A stretch of 64,000 nucleotides of DNA from Hoplostethus atlanticus (Eukaryota; Chordata; Actinopteri; Trachichthyiformes; Trachichthyidae): positions 682,001-746,000 of the forward strand of contig JAXDDX010000159.1 of the NCBI GenBank assembly GCA_034670405.1. The letters run 5' to 3'. Position 1 is the stretch's first letter. The number at the start of each line of letters is the position of its first letter. Below the pieces are notes generated by a model. That model saw only the letters and a list, made by a program, of their open reading frames with translations. It had not been told where the DNA came from and made no database searches. The translations under genes were made by a program, and so were the position numbers. Shown piece after piece: positions 47,595-58,914 of the stretch.

Positions 47595-49341
47595 TACACA
47601 GCAAATTATGGCCTTTGGAATAAACTCTCTGTGAGTTCAAATCAATTCAATTTGAGTGTACATGTGAGACCATCGAATACACTCTAAGGCAGAGTTAAAG
47701 TAACTATTTTCTGGGAGTTGATTGTTTAACCCTTTTCAGGAGTTAAAACTGAACACTAATCCCATGTAGAGTAAAATACAACTCTCACCTTGAGTTAATT
47801 TGAGTTAAAGTGTTAACAGTCAACACTTAAAAGTATGTTTCATTTAACACTTATGGAGTTAATATTTCAAAACTAAAAAGGCTTTAGGTGAAAATAACTA
47901 CAAAAACACCATTTTGATTACTACAACTGTCTTTTATTTAACAAATCCATACAGTGAGTTCAAAACTTCATGGATACTTAGGCTACTTGTGTAACAAGTT
48001 ACATTTTAAATACACTTACACAACAGTGTAAACATGTTACAGCAATTCACATTTAAAACAAACTGCTATATGGGCAGCTAAACAGTTGGGAAATTGTGTG
48101 GTCAAATGGAAATGACAAATACAATAAAAAAATAAAAAAAGTAAATTAACAAAGATGTGGCGGACCGGGGGAGGGAGGGGGGGTTAGGTGTTTTGAACTT
48201 GCGTGTGCCTGTGTGTGAGGGGAAGACGTCAGGGGAGATGGACAATGTATCTGTTAGACTTGGGGAGGAAGGTCCATCACCATCTTGCTGCAGGACAGTA
48301 AAATCTGAGGATCACAAATAACATCAGGATACAGGGCACATACAATAAAACCAACCACCACAAAACTACCATATATGCTGGGGTGCCCTGGAGGGCCAAC
48401 AAATGGCACACTTTCATTCCAACTTTTCACCTCACCCGGTGATTTCACTGGCAAGTTCCTCTTAACTTCTGGAAGGAGTGCTCATCAGTGAACTCACCTG
48501 ATGGTCTTTAGGTAGAATGAAAGCCTGCAGACCTTGCAGACCTCAACAGTCCGATATTCTATTTTGCCTACATTATCCAGCTCGACTGTTAGCTTGTTAG
48601 CTAGGGTAGGTTTAGCAACGGAGGTGACCGTGTCTCCACATTTACTTGAAAAATAGTCTCTCCAACACTGGAGACAGAGTCGCATTGTTGGCAAGGCTGT
48701 TATCTTAACCAAAATTGTAGGAAAATTAACGGAGCGTTACCTTGTCGATATTCGTTCAATGCAAATCCCGTGTCGCGTCCGTCCGGCACCGTCCTAGCTG
48801 TACAGTCTAAATCGAAAGGAAACAACGCATGTTCAGTAAATATGTTGATAGAACTAGAAACACTGTAAACTAAAGTTAACTAACTTACAATACACCCAAA
48901 AACAGAAGTAACGCTATAACGTTAATTTCATGCACGAAATCGTGGAGAAAAATGCGCGAAGCCATCGAGTTAACGTTATATTCACCACGTTCAACAAGTA
49001 TGGAGCAAGCATTAACTTAAGTAGTTATACAAATATATTACATAGAAAATCCCTAACAGCGTGACATATAGTTTGAGAAATAAAATGCCATTTTTACCTG
49101 CCTCACGACGAAGTCCAAGTGAAGACTGCTGGGCGCGACAAAAACAGCTGAATGAGCACCAGGAGTAGTGTTGATTCAGGCTCTTCAACACCCAGTGAAT
49201 GAACACGAAAATATTACACCGCCAAAGAGTATCCCTGAACACAAGCTGTAGTCTAAATGAGAAAATAAACTCCAAAAATCTAACCCTTTCACACTTTTTT
49301 GTCTAACTCCAGATTATTCGACTCCAGAAATTTGCTGTGTA
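47595..49341. mobile_element. 1.75-kb terminal-inverted-repeat element, family unknown
   Basis: The ends TACACAGCAAATT and AATTTGCTGTGTA are exact inverted repeats 1747 bp apart. If the outer TA is the target duplication, a Tc1/mariner-like TA insertion is possible. The interior has repeated GAGTTAA/TTAACTC words near the left end (47690-47870) and a minus-strand 72-codon frame (48494-48712, with CLQCWRDYFSSKCG and VCKVCRLSFYL cysteine pairs) of unknown identity. No transposase was recognised. Confidence 0.55.
48494..48712 (-). CDS. Unknown 72-codon frame inside the TIR element
   Basis: I do not recognise it. It starts at a Met and has four or more cysteines in C..C-like spacing (CLQC; CKVC), which could hint at a metal-binding exon. 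It ends in a GT-containing context without clear splice evidence. It may be chance. Confidence 0.2.
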   Translation of the reverse strand: MVKITALPTMRLCLQCWRDYFSSKCGDTVTSVAKPTLANKLTVELDNVGKIEYRTVEVCKVCRLSFYLKTIR

Positions 49342-49601
49342 CCTTTTGGACTCTATGAGAAACAAGGACAACAGCAGATATAAAGTTTACTGAGTGATTT
49401 GTGCAGTGTAAACCAAGCGCTAAACCACATCAAACCTCAATACAGACATGTTCCTATTTTCACAAGCCTTGCATTACGGCGCGAAGATGAGGATGGTTCG
49501 GGTGAATGCGACTCAGACGGGTTTCAGATCTTACTGGTTTGCAGATTCCACCATGACCGTGCTTGTTTCCAGTGTTCAGATATTCAGTATTTTGTCTCAT
49601 A

Positions 49602-50817
49602 CAGCCGGGCCGGATCTAGAAGTGGGCAGGGGTGGGCATTGCCCAAATTTTAGGTCTGCCCACCCAATGGTTGGTTGTGTTCTGCGCATTTTTAAATCAA
49701 AACAAATCACCCCTGTATTGTATTGGCCGTAACTGTGTGCTGTAGGAGCATTGGCAATTTCAAATTGTCCTGATTTCTGATTGGTTAGTGTGACAGTATA
49801 AAACTCTGAGACAACAAAACTTTGCTGTCACTTTTACAGTGCATTTGTCACAGCCTGTCACACTTGAGAGATTATAATTTTATTTAATATTTATGATTAA
49901 TTGCATGTCTATTTGTTATTATCGGTTTGTTATTGTTTGCTGTAGTGTTGCACTGCATTAGGAGCTTTGCTGTTGGTGGTTTTAGGTTAACGTTAACGTT
50001 ACTTGGCGAACGTTAGCTACCAAGCACACCGAAGCACACCGAAGCACAACTTGTCAGACAGTTGGTTAATTTCAACATCGTTCTTGTAGCTATCATTACC
50101 GGGTTAGGTAACGTTACAGCATTATTAAACTGAATAGATATCATGCACCGATTTTTGGTTCCTAAACCAAAACAAAGTAATTCTGTTGCAGCTGCTGCTA
50201 GCTTGGATTCAGAGGCTCGCATCAAGTCCCCGGTTCAAGCAACTCACCTTCCCCGCCCACCTCTCACCAACACTGGGAAGTTAGAGGTGCTGCTACTGAC
50301 CCCAGTGATTTAAATAATAGCGCACCATCCCAACTGATATTAAAATCAACTCCGAAACGAATGTTTAGCCAAGCGGCTCGCTCGTTTAATCTAAGCTGGT
50401 ATCGGTCACGGCCGTGGCTGGAATACTCGACAAGACTAGACGCATGCTTCTGCTTCCCGTCGCAAGTTTTCCGGCACGAATGACAGAGATATTGTTTTTA
50501 CCAACACAGGGTTTACTAATTGGAAAGCAGCATTAGAAAAGGTCAGGGGATTCCAGAAGCATGTATCTAGCCATTGCCATTTGAACGCTGCACAGAAATG
50601 AAAACAAGTGAAACAGAGAATGGAAACTGGTAAGACCATATCTTTTCTATTGGGACAAACACAGGTAGAGTCGCTACTATTAACATTAACATGACATAAC
50701 ATTTAAATAAGGAAAACACCCTGTAGACTGTAGTACAACATACTGTGATATCAATAAAAAGTTGCCCACCCAAAATCTGTGATTGCCCCCCTGCCAATCA
50801 AAGCAGTCTAGAACCGG
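49602..50817 (+). mobile_element. hAT-type transposon remnant with TTF zinc-finger N-terminus
   Basis: The left end CAGCCGGGCCGGATCTAGA and right end TCTAGAACCGG are imperfect inverted repeats. Sub-terminal GGGCAGGGGTGGGCA...GCCCAAA and TTTGCCCACCC-type blocks (GTTGCCCACCCAAAATC, ...TTGCCCCCCTGCC) mirror each other. The interior encodes the N-terminal part of a ZMYM1-like hAT protein on the plus strand. The catalytic domain is missing. Target duplication not resolved. Confidence 0.7.
50143..50600 (+). pseudogene. hAT TTF-type zinc-finger protein, N-terminal relic
   Basis: Starts MHRFLVPKPKQSNSVAAAAS, typical of hAT proteins that begin with M.RF...KP. After a frame change near 50290 it continues SQLILKSTPKRMFSQAARSF and NLSWYRSRPWLEYSTRLDAC with FCFP. 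A second shift near 50460 leads to RKFSGTNDRDIVFTNTGFTN and WKAALEKVRGFQKHVSSHCH, the TTF finger, before a stop. Two shifts and no catalytic domain. Confidence 0.72.
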
Positions 50818-51239
50818 AAATGACTTAGTGCACTCAGTATCCATCTCTTCTGACATACACATTCTGAATCACATTGAAAACTCTGACTTTATTGCCACAT
50901 CCCTGATGATTTTATTTACGCTCAATGCAAATCAAATTACGTCAAATTAAATCATATCAAATCAAATTGAAACTAGATAGCCCACCGCGCTTTCTTTTGT
51001 TTTGTAGGATGAGCAGCCATTCATGTGAGCCACAGTTGGGAATGACTCAGGGCTCGGGCTATTAGGTGCTATCAAAAATTCAGGCTCTAATCTGTGTCTG
51101 GAGAGCTTACAAAAATGTGTTATATATGGCCTTGTCACAATGATCTACTGGTTTGCATCGAAAGCCGCTGCCTGTCTTTCAAAGGATAGGAGTTTGTCCC
51201 TGTGAACATGCAACAACCTCCTGACCGTGCAGGAAACTA

Positions 51240-51937
51240 ATACTTAGAGAATACTGGCTCCCTGTAGCGGCTCGCATCCAGTTCAAGACCCTGGTGCTAG
51301 CCTATAGGGCAGTGAAAGGAACAGCTCCTTCTTACCTCCAGGCTATGGTCAAGCCTTACACCCCCGCCCGACCACTTCGCTCTGCTGCCTCGAGGCGACT
51401 GGTTGCCCCGTCGCTCAGAGGGCCCTGCGGCCGATCTACACGGTCACGGCTCTTCTCTGTCCTGGCCCCGCAGCGGTGGCATGAACTCCCCACTGATGTC
51501 AGGACAGCAGAGTCGCTGCCCATCTTTCGCCGCAGGCTGAAAACCCACCTCTTCAGGAAACACTACCCTGACTCTTCCTCTTAGCCTTGCCTATTTGTCG
51601 TCAATTATGTGTCTGAGCTCTTGTTTATTGGCTCTTGTTCATTTGATACACTTATTTGTCTTAGCTCTTGCTTATTTGGTTCACTTATTTGTCTTAGCTC
51701 TTGTTTATTTGATTCTCTTATTTGTCTCATTTGTTTAAGATATAGTAGGTTGCTAACTTATTGCACTCTTACCTTAACACTAGTTATGCTCTTAGTTGCT
51801 TGTTTAGGAAGGAAATGCACTTACGATTTCTGGTGACTAGTAGTTTTCTTGCCTACCTATGTTGAATGCACTTATTGTAAGTCGCTTTGGATAAAAGCGT
51901 CTGCTAAATGACTGTAATGTAATGTAATGTAATGTAA
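51240..51937 (+). mobile_element. 5'-truncated L2 (Maui-like) 3' end, copy 2
   Basis: Plus strand. The last about 96 codons of ORF2 (51294-51584: MLAYRAVKGTAPSYLQAMVK ... RRRLKTHLFRKHYPDSSS) are open. A 3' UTR with repeated CTTATTTGTCTTAGCTCTTG units follows, then GTCGCTTTGGATAAAAGCGT, CTGCTAAATGACTG and (TAATG)n. The best preserved of the three copies. The same tail ends the SINE at 58103. Confidence 0.87.
51294..51584 (+). pseudogene. L2 ORF2 C-terminal fragment
   Basis: 96 codons, intact but only the extreme C-terminus (after the reverse transcriptase), including the RPLRSAASRRLV and RRRLKTHLF motifs. No catalytic residues. Confidence 0.8.
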
Positions 51938-52331
51938 GAAAGTGGATTGCACACTCTCATTTTTGCTAGTAAAAGAAAAAAGAAATACATGCTATAGGTC
52001 AATTGTAGGTGAATTCAAAGTGCATTCAAGTATGTAAGGGTGCAGTTACACATAGTTTCTTGAACCTTCTTGAACCTTTGACTTTGTTGCACTTTTGAAC
52101 CTGGGTTTTGGTGACCTCTCATACCACCGGGTTAGAGCTTTTGGCGGTGGTGTGGGGTCAAAACAAGGAAATTCCAGTCCTTGTATATCTAGCTAAGCAT
52201 GATGGACATGTCTGCTCTTCTCTGGTGCTCATACCAGTAAAGAACACATGAAGAAATACCTGAATGCTTTGTTATGATAGGCTTTCCAAGCATGAGGAAC
52301 TGCTGGCTATCAGATGTCAACATCCATATCC

Positions 52332-54297
52332 TTATAGCCATAAACCCTTGCATTTTTTTGTTCTCTTCATCTTCATCTTCATCTTCATCCGCTTATCCGG
52401 GGTCGGGTCGCGGAGGCAACAGTTCCAGCAGAGAGCCCCAGACTTCCCTTTCCCTGGCCACATCCGCCAGCTCTGCCCTGGGGATCCCAAGACGTTCCAA
52501 GGCCAATGCGTAAATGTAATCACGCCACCTGGTCCTTGGTCTGCCCGGGGCCTCCTCCCCGTTGGACATGCCTGGAACACCTCTCTAGGGAGGCGCCCAG
52601 CAGGCATCCTGACCAGATGCCTGAACCACCTCAACTGACTCCTTTCAACGCAAAGGAGCAGCGGCTCTACTCTGAGTCTCTCCCGGATGACTGAACTTCT
52701 CACCTTATCTCTAAGGGAGACGCCAGCCACCCTCCTGAGGAAACTCATTTCAGCTGCTTGTATCCTGGATCTCGTTCTTTCGGTCATGACCCATCCCTCA
52801 TGACCATAGGTTAGGGTCAGGGACAAAGATTGACCGGTAGATCGAGAGCTTCGCCTTCTGGCTCAGCTCTCTCTTCGTCACGACAGTGCGGTAGAGTGAC
52901 CTCAAAACCGCTCCTGCCGCTCCGATTCTCCGGCCAATCTCCCGCTCTATAGTCCCCTCACTCGTGAACAAGACCCCCAGATACTTAAACTCCTTCACTT
53001 GGGGTAAGGACTCATTCCCTACCCGGAGTGGGCAGTCCACCGGTTTCCTGCTGAGAACCATGGCCTCAGACTTGGAGGTGCTGATCCTCATCCCAGCCGC
53101 TTCGCACTCAGCTGCGAACCTACCCAGTGAGTGCTGGAGGTCACAGACCGATGGTGCCATCAGGACCACATCATCTGCAAAAAGCAGTGATGTGATCCCC
53201 AGCCCACCGTACTGCAACCCTCTCCCCACATGGCTACGCCTCGATATCCTGTCCATGAAAATCACAAACAGGATTGGTGATAAGGCGCAGCCCTGACGGA
53301 GGCCAACCCCAACCGGAAAAGAGTCCGACTTACTACCGAGCACCCGAATATAGCTCTCACTTTGGGTGTACATGGATTGGATGGCCCTGAGTAGTGGCCC
53401 CCTCACCTCATACTCTCGCAGGACCTCCCATAGGATCTCCCGTGGGACCCGGTCGTAAGCCTTCTCCAGGTCCACAAAACACATGTACACTGGTTGGGCA
53501 AACTCCCAAGCCCCTTCCAAGATCCTTGCGAGAGTGAAGAGCTGATCGGTTGTTCCACGACCGGGACGAAATCCGCATTGTTCCTCCTCGATATGAGGTT
53601 CGACTATCGGCCGAACCCTCCTTTCCAGCACCTTAGAGTAGGCTTTCCCAGGGAGGCTGAGTAATGTGATGCCTCTATAGTTTGCACACACTCTCTGGTC
53701 CCCCTTTTTGAAGAGTGGGACCACCACCCCAGTCTGCCACTCCTTTGGCACTGTCCCCGACTTCCACGCTATGTTGAAGAGACGTGTCAGCCACAACAGT
53801 CCCTCAACCCCCAGGGCCTTCAGCATTTCCGGACGGATCTCATCCATCCCTGGAGCTTTGCCACTGCGGAGTTGTTTAACTACCTCAGTGACTTCCTCCA
53901 GGGAAATTGATGTTGATCCGCCATCATCCTCCAGCCCTGCCTCGATCGTAGAGGATGGAACTGTCGGGTTCAGGAGTTCCTCAAAGTGCTCCTTCCACCG
54001 GCCGATGACCTCCTCAGTAGAGGTCAACAGTGTACCATCCTTGCTGTAAACAGCCTGGATGTTCCCCTGTTTCCCTCTCCTCAGGTGCCGGATGGTTTTC
54101 CAGAAACACTTTGGTGCCGACCGAAAGTCCTTTTCCATGTCTTCTCCGAACCTCTCCCACACCCGCTGCTTTGCTTCAGTCACGGCTGCTGCCGCCGACC
54201 TCCGAGCCTGTCGGTACCTTGCAACTGTTTCCGGAGTCCTCCGGGATAACATATCCCGGTAAGCCTCCTTCTTCAGTCGGACGGCTTCCCTGACCAC
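52332..54297 (-). pseudogene. RTE reverse transcriptase and C-terminal region
   Basis: A 499-codon frame (52798-54297) carries the RTE reverse transcriptase: RSGKAPGMDEIRPEML, NYRGITLLSLPGKAYSKVLE, EEQCGFRPGRGTTDQLF, FVDLEKAYDRVP, GLRQGCALSPILFVIFMDRI, catalytic FADDVVLM (near 53163-53185) and FKYLGVLFTSEG. It ends out of frame at ...PDPNLWS. The expected continuation TYGHEGWVMTERTRSRIQAA, with the LRWFRHLVRMPAGRLPR box, is in the neighbouring frame down to about 52365. Encodes RNA-directed DNA polymerase; the frameshift disables this copy. Confidence 0.88.
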
Positions 54298-55590
54298 CTG
54301 TGTCCACCACGATGTTCGAGGGTTGCCGCCCCTTTAGGCACCTATGACCCGAAGGCCGCAGCTCGCAGCCGCAGCTTCGGCAAAAGAGGCTTTGAACACC
54401 GACCACTCATGCTCGATGTCCCCAACCTCCACAGGGATGTCCGAGAAGCTCTGCCGGAGGTGGTGGTTGAATTCGGAGGTGGTGGTTGGATCTTCCTCCA
54501 GACGTTCCCAGTTCACCCTCACTACACGTTTGGGTTTGCCAGGTCTGTCTAAAGGCTTCACCCTCCTCCTAATCCAACTCACCACCAGATGGTGATCGGT
54601 GGACAGCTCTGCCCCTCTCTTCACCCGAGTGTCCAATACACACGGCCTCAGATCAGATGACACGATAACAAAATCGATCATCGACCTTCGGCCTAAGGTG
54701 TTCTGGTGGTGTACTTATGGGCAACCTTGTGTTCAAACATGGTGTTTGTTATGGTCAATCCATGACTAGCACAGAAGTCCAATAACATAACACCACTCGG
54801 GTTTAGATCGGGTGGGCCGTTCCTCCCAATCACGCCCCTCCAAGTATCTCCGTCATTGCCCACGTGCGCATTGAAGTCCCCCAGTAGGACAATGGAGTCC
54901 CCCACAGGAGCCCTGTACAGGACTCCATTTAGGGTCTGCAAGAAGGTCGCATACTTTGAGCTGCTGTTTGGTGCATATGCACACACAACAGTCAGAGTTC
55001 TTCCTCCCATTGCCCTAAGGCGCAGGGAGGCGACCCTCTAGTCCACCGGGGTAAACTCCAACGTAGCGGCGCTCAGTCGGGGGCTTGTTAGTATGCCCAC
55101 ACCCGCCCGGCGCCTCACACCTTGGGCAACTCCGGAGAAGGATAGAGTCCAACCCCTGTCCAGGAGTTTGGTTCCAGAACCGACGCTATGCGTGGAGGTG
55201 AGCCCCACCAGATCTAATCGGTATCGCTCCATCTCCTGCACTAGCTCCGGCTCCTTCCCCGCCAGTGAGGTCACGTTCCATGTCCCTAGAGCCAGCCTCT
55301 GCTGCCTGGGTCCGGTCCGTCGGCGCTCTCCGCCTTCACTGCCACCTTGTTGGCAGCGCACCCGACCCCTACGGTTCCTCCTGCGGGTGGTGGGTCCACA
55401 GGATCCAGAGATGGAAGATGGTGGTGCCACGTAGTTTCTTCGGGCTGTGCCCGGCCAGGCTCCGTGGCCAGCCCGGCCACCAGGCGCTCACTGGCGGGCC
55501 CTCTGCCTGGGCCTGGCTCCAGACAGGGGCCCCGGACTTCCTCCGGGCCGGGTCTCTTTCCTTCTTCTGTGTTGTTCCATAAAGGTACCT
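52365..55590 (-). mobile_element. Nearly full-length RTE-clade (Rex3-like) non-LTR retrotransposon
   Basis: Minus strand. The 3' end is a (GATGAA)n tail (plus-strand CTTCATCTTCATCTTCATC from 52365), next to GGATAAGCGGATG. One open frame is interrupted only four times: in-frame stop TAG at 55038-55040, frameshift near 54690-54710, in-frame stop TAA at 54334-54336, and frameshift near 52800-52830. About 3.2 kb, as expected for RTE elements. The 5' border is approximate. Confidence 0.88.
54334..55430 (-). pseudogene. RTE AP-endonuclease domain (interrupted)
   Basis: Three pieces. 55430-55038: LALGTWNVTSLAGKEPELVQ ... RRAGVGILTS, the start of the endonuclease with its catalytic Asn in GTWNV. 55010-54693: [23 protein letters not shown] with the metal-binding Asp/Asn. 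54681-54334: SMIDFVIVSSDLRP and TDHHLVVSW with the catalytic Asp-His. The first two are in one frame separated by a TAG. The third is shifted but is in the same frame as the downstream reverse transcriptase, from which one TAA separates it. Confidence 0.85.
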
Positions 55591-56689
55591 GTTTCCCTAG
55601 GTTGGGGGGGCTTAGGGGGTACTACCACTTGCCCAAGGTGGACCCCCAGACTAGTGGAGGGAAGGAGTCATCTTACTTCTCCATTCTAGTTCAGCGTACA
55701 CCAACTAGCCACTGCTAGTTCCTGTAATTGGTTTGGATTATGATCCCACTCATAACAAACCGTCCTGCAGTTCTCTTGGAAGCAGACCTGAGACCAGCCT
55801 TTTGGTCGGTTATTTGGTGCCACTCGAGTTTGAATGGCATTGTTCTCACTTGGCCAAATGAATCGAACTAAAGGAGGAAACTCAAGTTCAAATACACCGC
55901 TCCAAACATGCTTGGTGCGAACGGGCCAACTGTGTAACTCCATAATTGTTATAGAAACCTGCATGTGAATGAAATCAGATGTACCTCAAATAATCTTTTT
56001 GACTGGGTCAAATGCTGGGTCTTGCTACACTTGCGAGCAAACTCTTCCCCTGAGATTCCACTTTGACTAATTGCTTCCGAGGGGAATTCAGATGCTTCAG
56101 AAGGATGTTGAGAAAGCAGTATTACCTCCCATGCAAGACATCTCGGTTCAGGACAGCTATATACTTTGCCTGCTAGCCTCTTCTCCTCTACTCATTTCAA
56201 TGACTCCATTTAAAGGTGACCTGATGATTGATTGAACTAATGCTCTGTCACGCCTGGAAAAAAATGAATACACAGAGTTTAAATCCCAGATCTTGGCGCA
56301 TTGTCTTTCTTTACTATGTACTAACTGAAAAACCGGACTATATGAGAAATACTGGGCGACAGTAGACTAACTACTCTCATTAAAAACATACATTTCCACA
56401 GAGAGCTTAAAGAAAACCAAACTGACAACCACAAAAATCACTTTTCCTGCATCATCTACCTGACAAATGAGCCTTGAAATAATCACACAGCAGTCTGTAA
56501 TCATAATGGAAATGTCATTATTCCCTTGTACTGCTTTTTGAACAAGCTCGCTGCTTTAACACGGTGCTTGACTCCTTCCCTAAGTGGAACATTTCTGACT
56601 GCTGAGTGGATGTTTGGAGGTTTATTCCACCACTGTCAGATGATGAAAAATGGTTCTTAAGAGTCAAGGAAGACTCCAGATGTAGCTAT
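55591..56689. other. Clvs2 intron 2, no gene seen
   Basis: Ordinary intronic DNA. The first 100 bp may still belong to the RTE 5' end. Confidence 0.4.
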
Positions 56690-57134
56690 TACATTACATT
56701 ACATTACATTACAGTCATTTAGCAGACGCTTTTATCCAAAGCGACTTACAATGAGTGCATTCAACATAGGTAGGCAAGAAAACTACTAGTCACCAGAAAT
56801 CGTAAGTGCATTTCCTTCCTAAACAAGCAACTAAGAGCATAACTAGTGTTAAGTTAAGAGTGCAATAAGTTAGCAACCTACTTTATCTTAAACAAATGAG
56901 ACAAATAAGAGAATCAAATAAACAAGAGCTAAGACAAATAAGTGAACCAAATAAACAAGAGCTAAGACAAATAAGTGTATCAAATAAACAAGAGCCAATA
57001 AACAAGAGCTCAGACACATAATTGGCTAAGAGGAAGGGTCAGGGTAGTGTTTCCTGAAGAGGTGGGTTTTCAGCCTGCGGCGAAAGATGGGCAGCGACTC
57101 TGCTGTCCTGACATCAGTGGGGAGTTCATTCCAA
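56690..57134 (-). mobile_element. 5'-truncated L2 (Maui-like) 3' end, copy 3
   Basis: Minus strand. Codons WNELPTDVRTAESLPIFRRR... to ...KHYPDPSS (about 57026-57134), a 3' UTR with AGAGCTAAGACAAATAAGTG units, and the tail (ATTAC)n at 56690-56715. The truncation point is at about 57134, where ATTCC meets unrelated AAATGTTTG. Confidence 0.85.
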
Positions 57135-57756
57135 ATGTTTGTTGGTTTTGACAACAAACATAAAATAGCTTTGTATAAGACAAAATTGGATTTTTGGTTG
57201 CAAGAATAATGCACTTTGTATAACATAAAGTCAACAAATCAGAAAAACGATCAAAGCGCAATGGTGATTATCATCAGCCTCTTGACAATAGAAGTATAAT
57301 GCATTAATCATGATGCACTCGTAGCTCCTCAACAGACTTAAAAACTACTACTACTGTATTGTTTGCCCAACGTGCATGACAAGACCAGAGTGAAAATCTT
57401 ACATTCTAGTTGTTTCATTGCTCCCTGACCAATACTACTTGTCTGAGATGTCAATCTTGAGCTTTTTTTGAACTATCTTGTTTTACTGCTAATTGGCATT
57501 CATCTTAATATGACTGGCATGTGTAGCTACATTTGGAATTGTGATTTAATTATTTTAAAACTAGAGTCCTCTTTCAAGTGCTGTGTTATTATCTGTTATA
57601 CATAGTTTTATACACTGTTGTAACCATTCTCCCAACCATACTCCATATAACCGCATATATCCTCTGGAGTCCATTTATGGCTTCTCACAGCAGAACCCCC
57701 TTTTTTATTTGGTCCATTAAAGTATTGCCTCTGAAAGTATTGCCTTTGCCTCTTAC

Positions 57757-57931
57757 CTGTAGCCCCTCTATGGCCAGCCGCAGCATGCTGGGAGTCAGCT
57801 TGGAGGCCTGCTTGAAGGTGAAGTTACTCCAGTCGATGATGAGGATGAAGCCGTTGACCTGGAGCTCCGGGTCCTCGATCATAGACTCCAGCGACAGCAG
57901 GATAGCCCTCAGTATGTCCACAAATGTGTAC
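57757..57931 (-). CDS. clvs2: clvs2 coding exon 2 (residues 130-188)
   Basis: 175 nt: one base completing Arg130, then 58 codons from YTFVDILRA to LAIEGLQ. This is the core of the CRAL-TRIO pocket. It includes the [20 protein letters not shown] strand-helix region (residues about 157-176), the most conserved block in clavesins. The acceptor is a pyrimidine run ending CAG (plus-strand CTG at 57932-57934). The donor is GTAAGA (57756-57751). The next intron is 35,835 bp long. Identification is by direct recognition of the clavesin-2 sequence. Confidence 0.95.
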
Positions 57932-58102
57932 CTGAGAGAGAGAAAAATTTTGGATAGAATAAAATAAAAATACTAAGGCATTTAAAAACATACTCCCTTT
58001 CCTTGCTACCTTGAAATTGCAAATTGACTGAAATAACACTGACTAGTTAGGCTGCATTTCATCAGCTGTTCTAATGTATTAAAACTCACTGAATTAATTT
58101 AA

Positions 58103-58242
58103 GACAATAAGTCGGTAGAGCATGAGACTCTCAGACTCTCAGTCTCAGGGTCGTGGGTTTGATCCCCACATATTGTCAACTATCACCTTTGTAAATCGCT
58201 TTGGATAAAAGCATCTGCTAAATGACTGTAATGCAATGTAAA
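58103..58242 (+). mobile_element. tRNA-Lys-derived SINE with L2-type tail
   Basis: The head (58103-58177) resembles tRNA-Lys: GTCGGTAGAGCATGAGACTC, then GGTCGTGGGTTTGATCCCCACA with an intact B box (GGTTTGATCC) and GTGGG/CCCAC T stem. The first and last 7 nt (GACAATA/TATTGTC) pair perfectly. The 5' half of the D arm is missing and the anticodon region has about 8 nt extra, so it is not a functional tRNA. It is followed by ATCGCTTTGGATAAAAGCAT, CTGCTAAATGACTGTAATGC, the tail of the L2 copies. Lies in clvs2 intron 1. Confidence 0.75.
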
Positions 58243-58914
58243 TGACAAGTCATGTTGACTAGTGTGTTAATTAGTTGAACTCGCTAATTGATGAACTGCA
58301 CTCCAGTGTTATTTATTCTTTCACTATACTATTTATTCTTAAACTAAAGAGGTTTTTTAGTGTCAGGTTATCATTAAACTAATTTTTATCAGAAATAGAC
58401 CTGTAACTTCTTCCAAACAAGAAAAAGGAAGGGTTAACTCAGACTTAACTCAAATGCAATGCGTGCTGGAAAGTCTGCTAATAAGCTAACAGTGTTTGCT
58501 AATCAGCTGTCATGTGATCAGTTTCATGAATGCTTGCTAACATCTTCCTTCAATAATGAAAAGTCACAATTCTAAAGTCATAATCATGTTAAGACTGAAA
58601 GTTATGAAACTGACAACTAGCTAATTTAAGGTGATGCTGACAAACACGTCTATACACTGAGTACAGATGACTTTTTACAGTGTGGTTGAGAGTGGTTCAT
58701 CTAATGGGTCAACTGAAAGAGTTAAACACTATCAGCCTGTGTGGTGCTGAAAGGACAGCTCCCTAACCCAACGCCACACTTTATTACAGTAGAGCTCAAA
58801 TGGGGGCTGTTTCTATCTGCTCTGTTTTCTCTTTGTAGGTCACTAACTGGTTAGATTAGGTCTATTTCCAACTCCAACGTGGACTTTTCGACACCCCACC
58901 CCGGTCATTATTAC

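Noticed and set aside
55093..55718. Plus-strand frames over 55.1-55.7 kb
   Set aside because: Antisense shadows of the RTE endonuclease and its GC-rich 5' region.
58103..58177. Functional tRNA-Lys gene
   Set aside because: D arm half missing, anticodon loop enlarged and an L2 tail attached. It is a SINE head.
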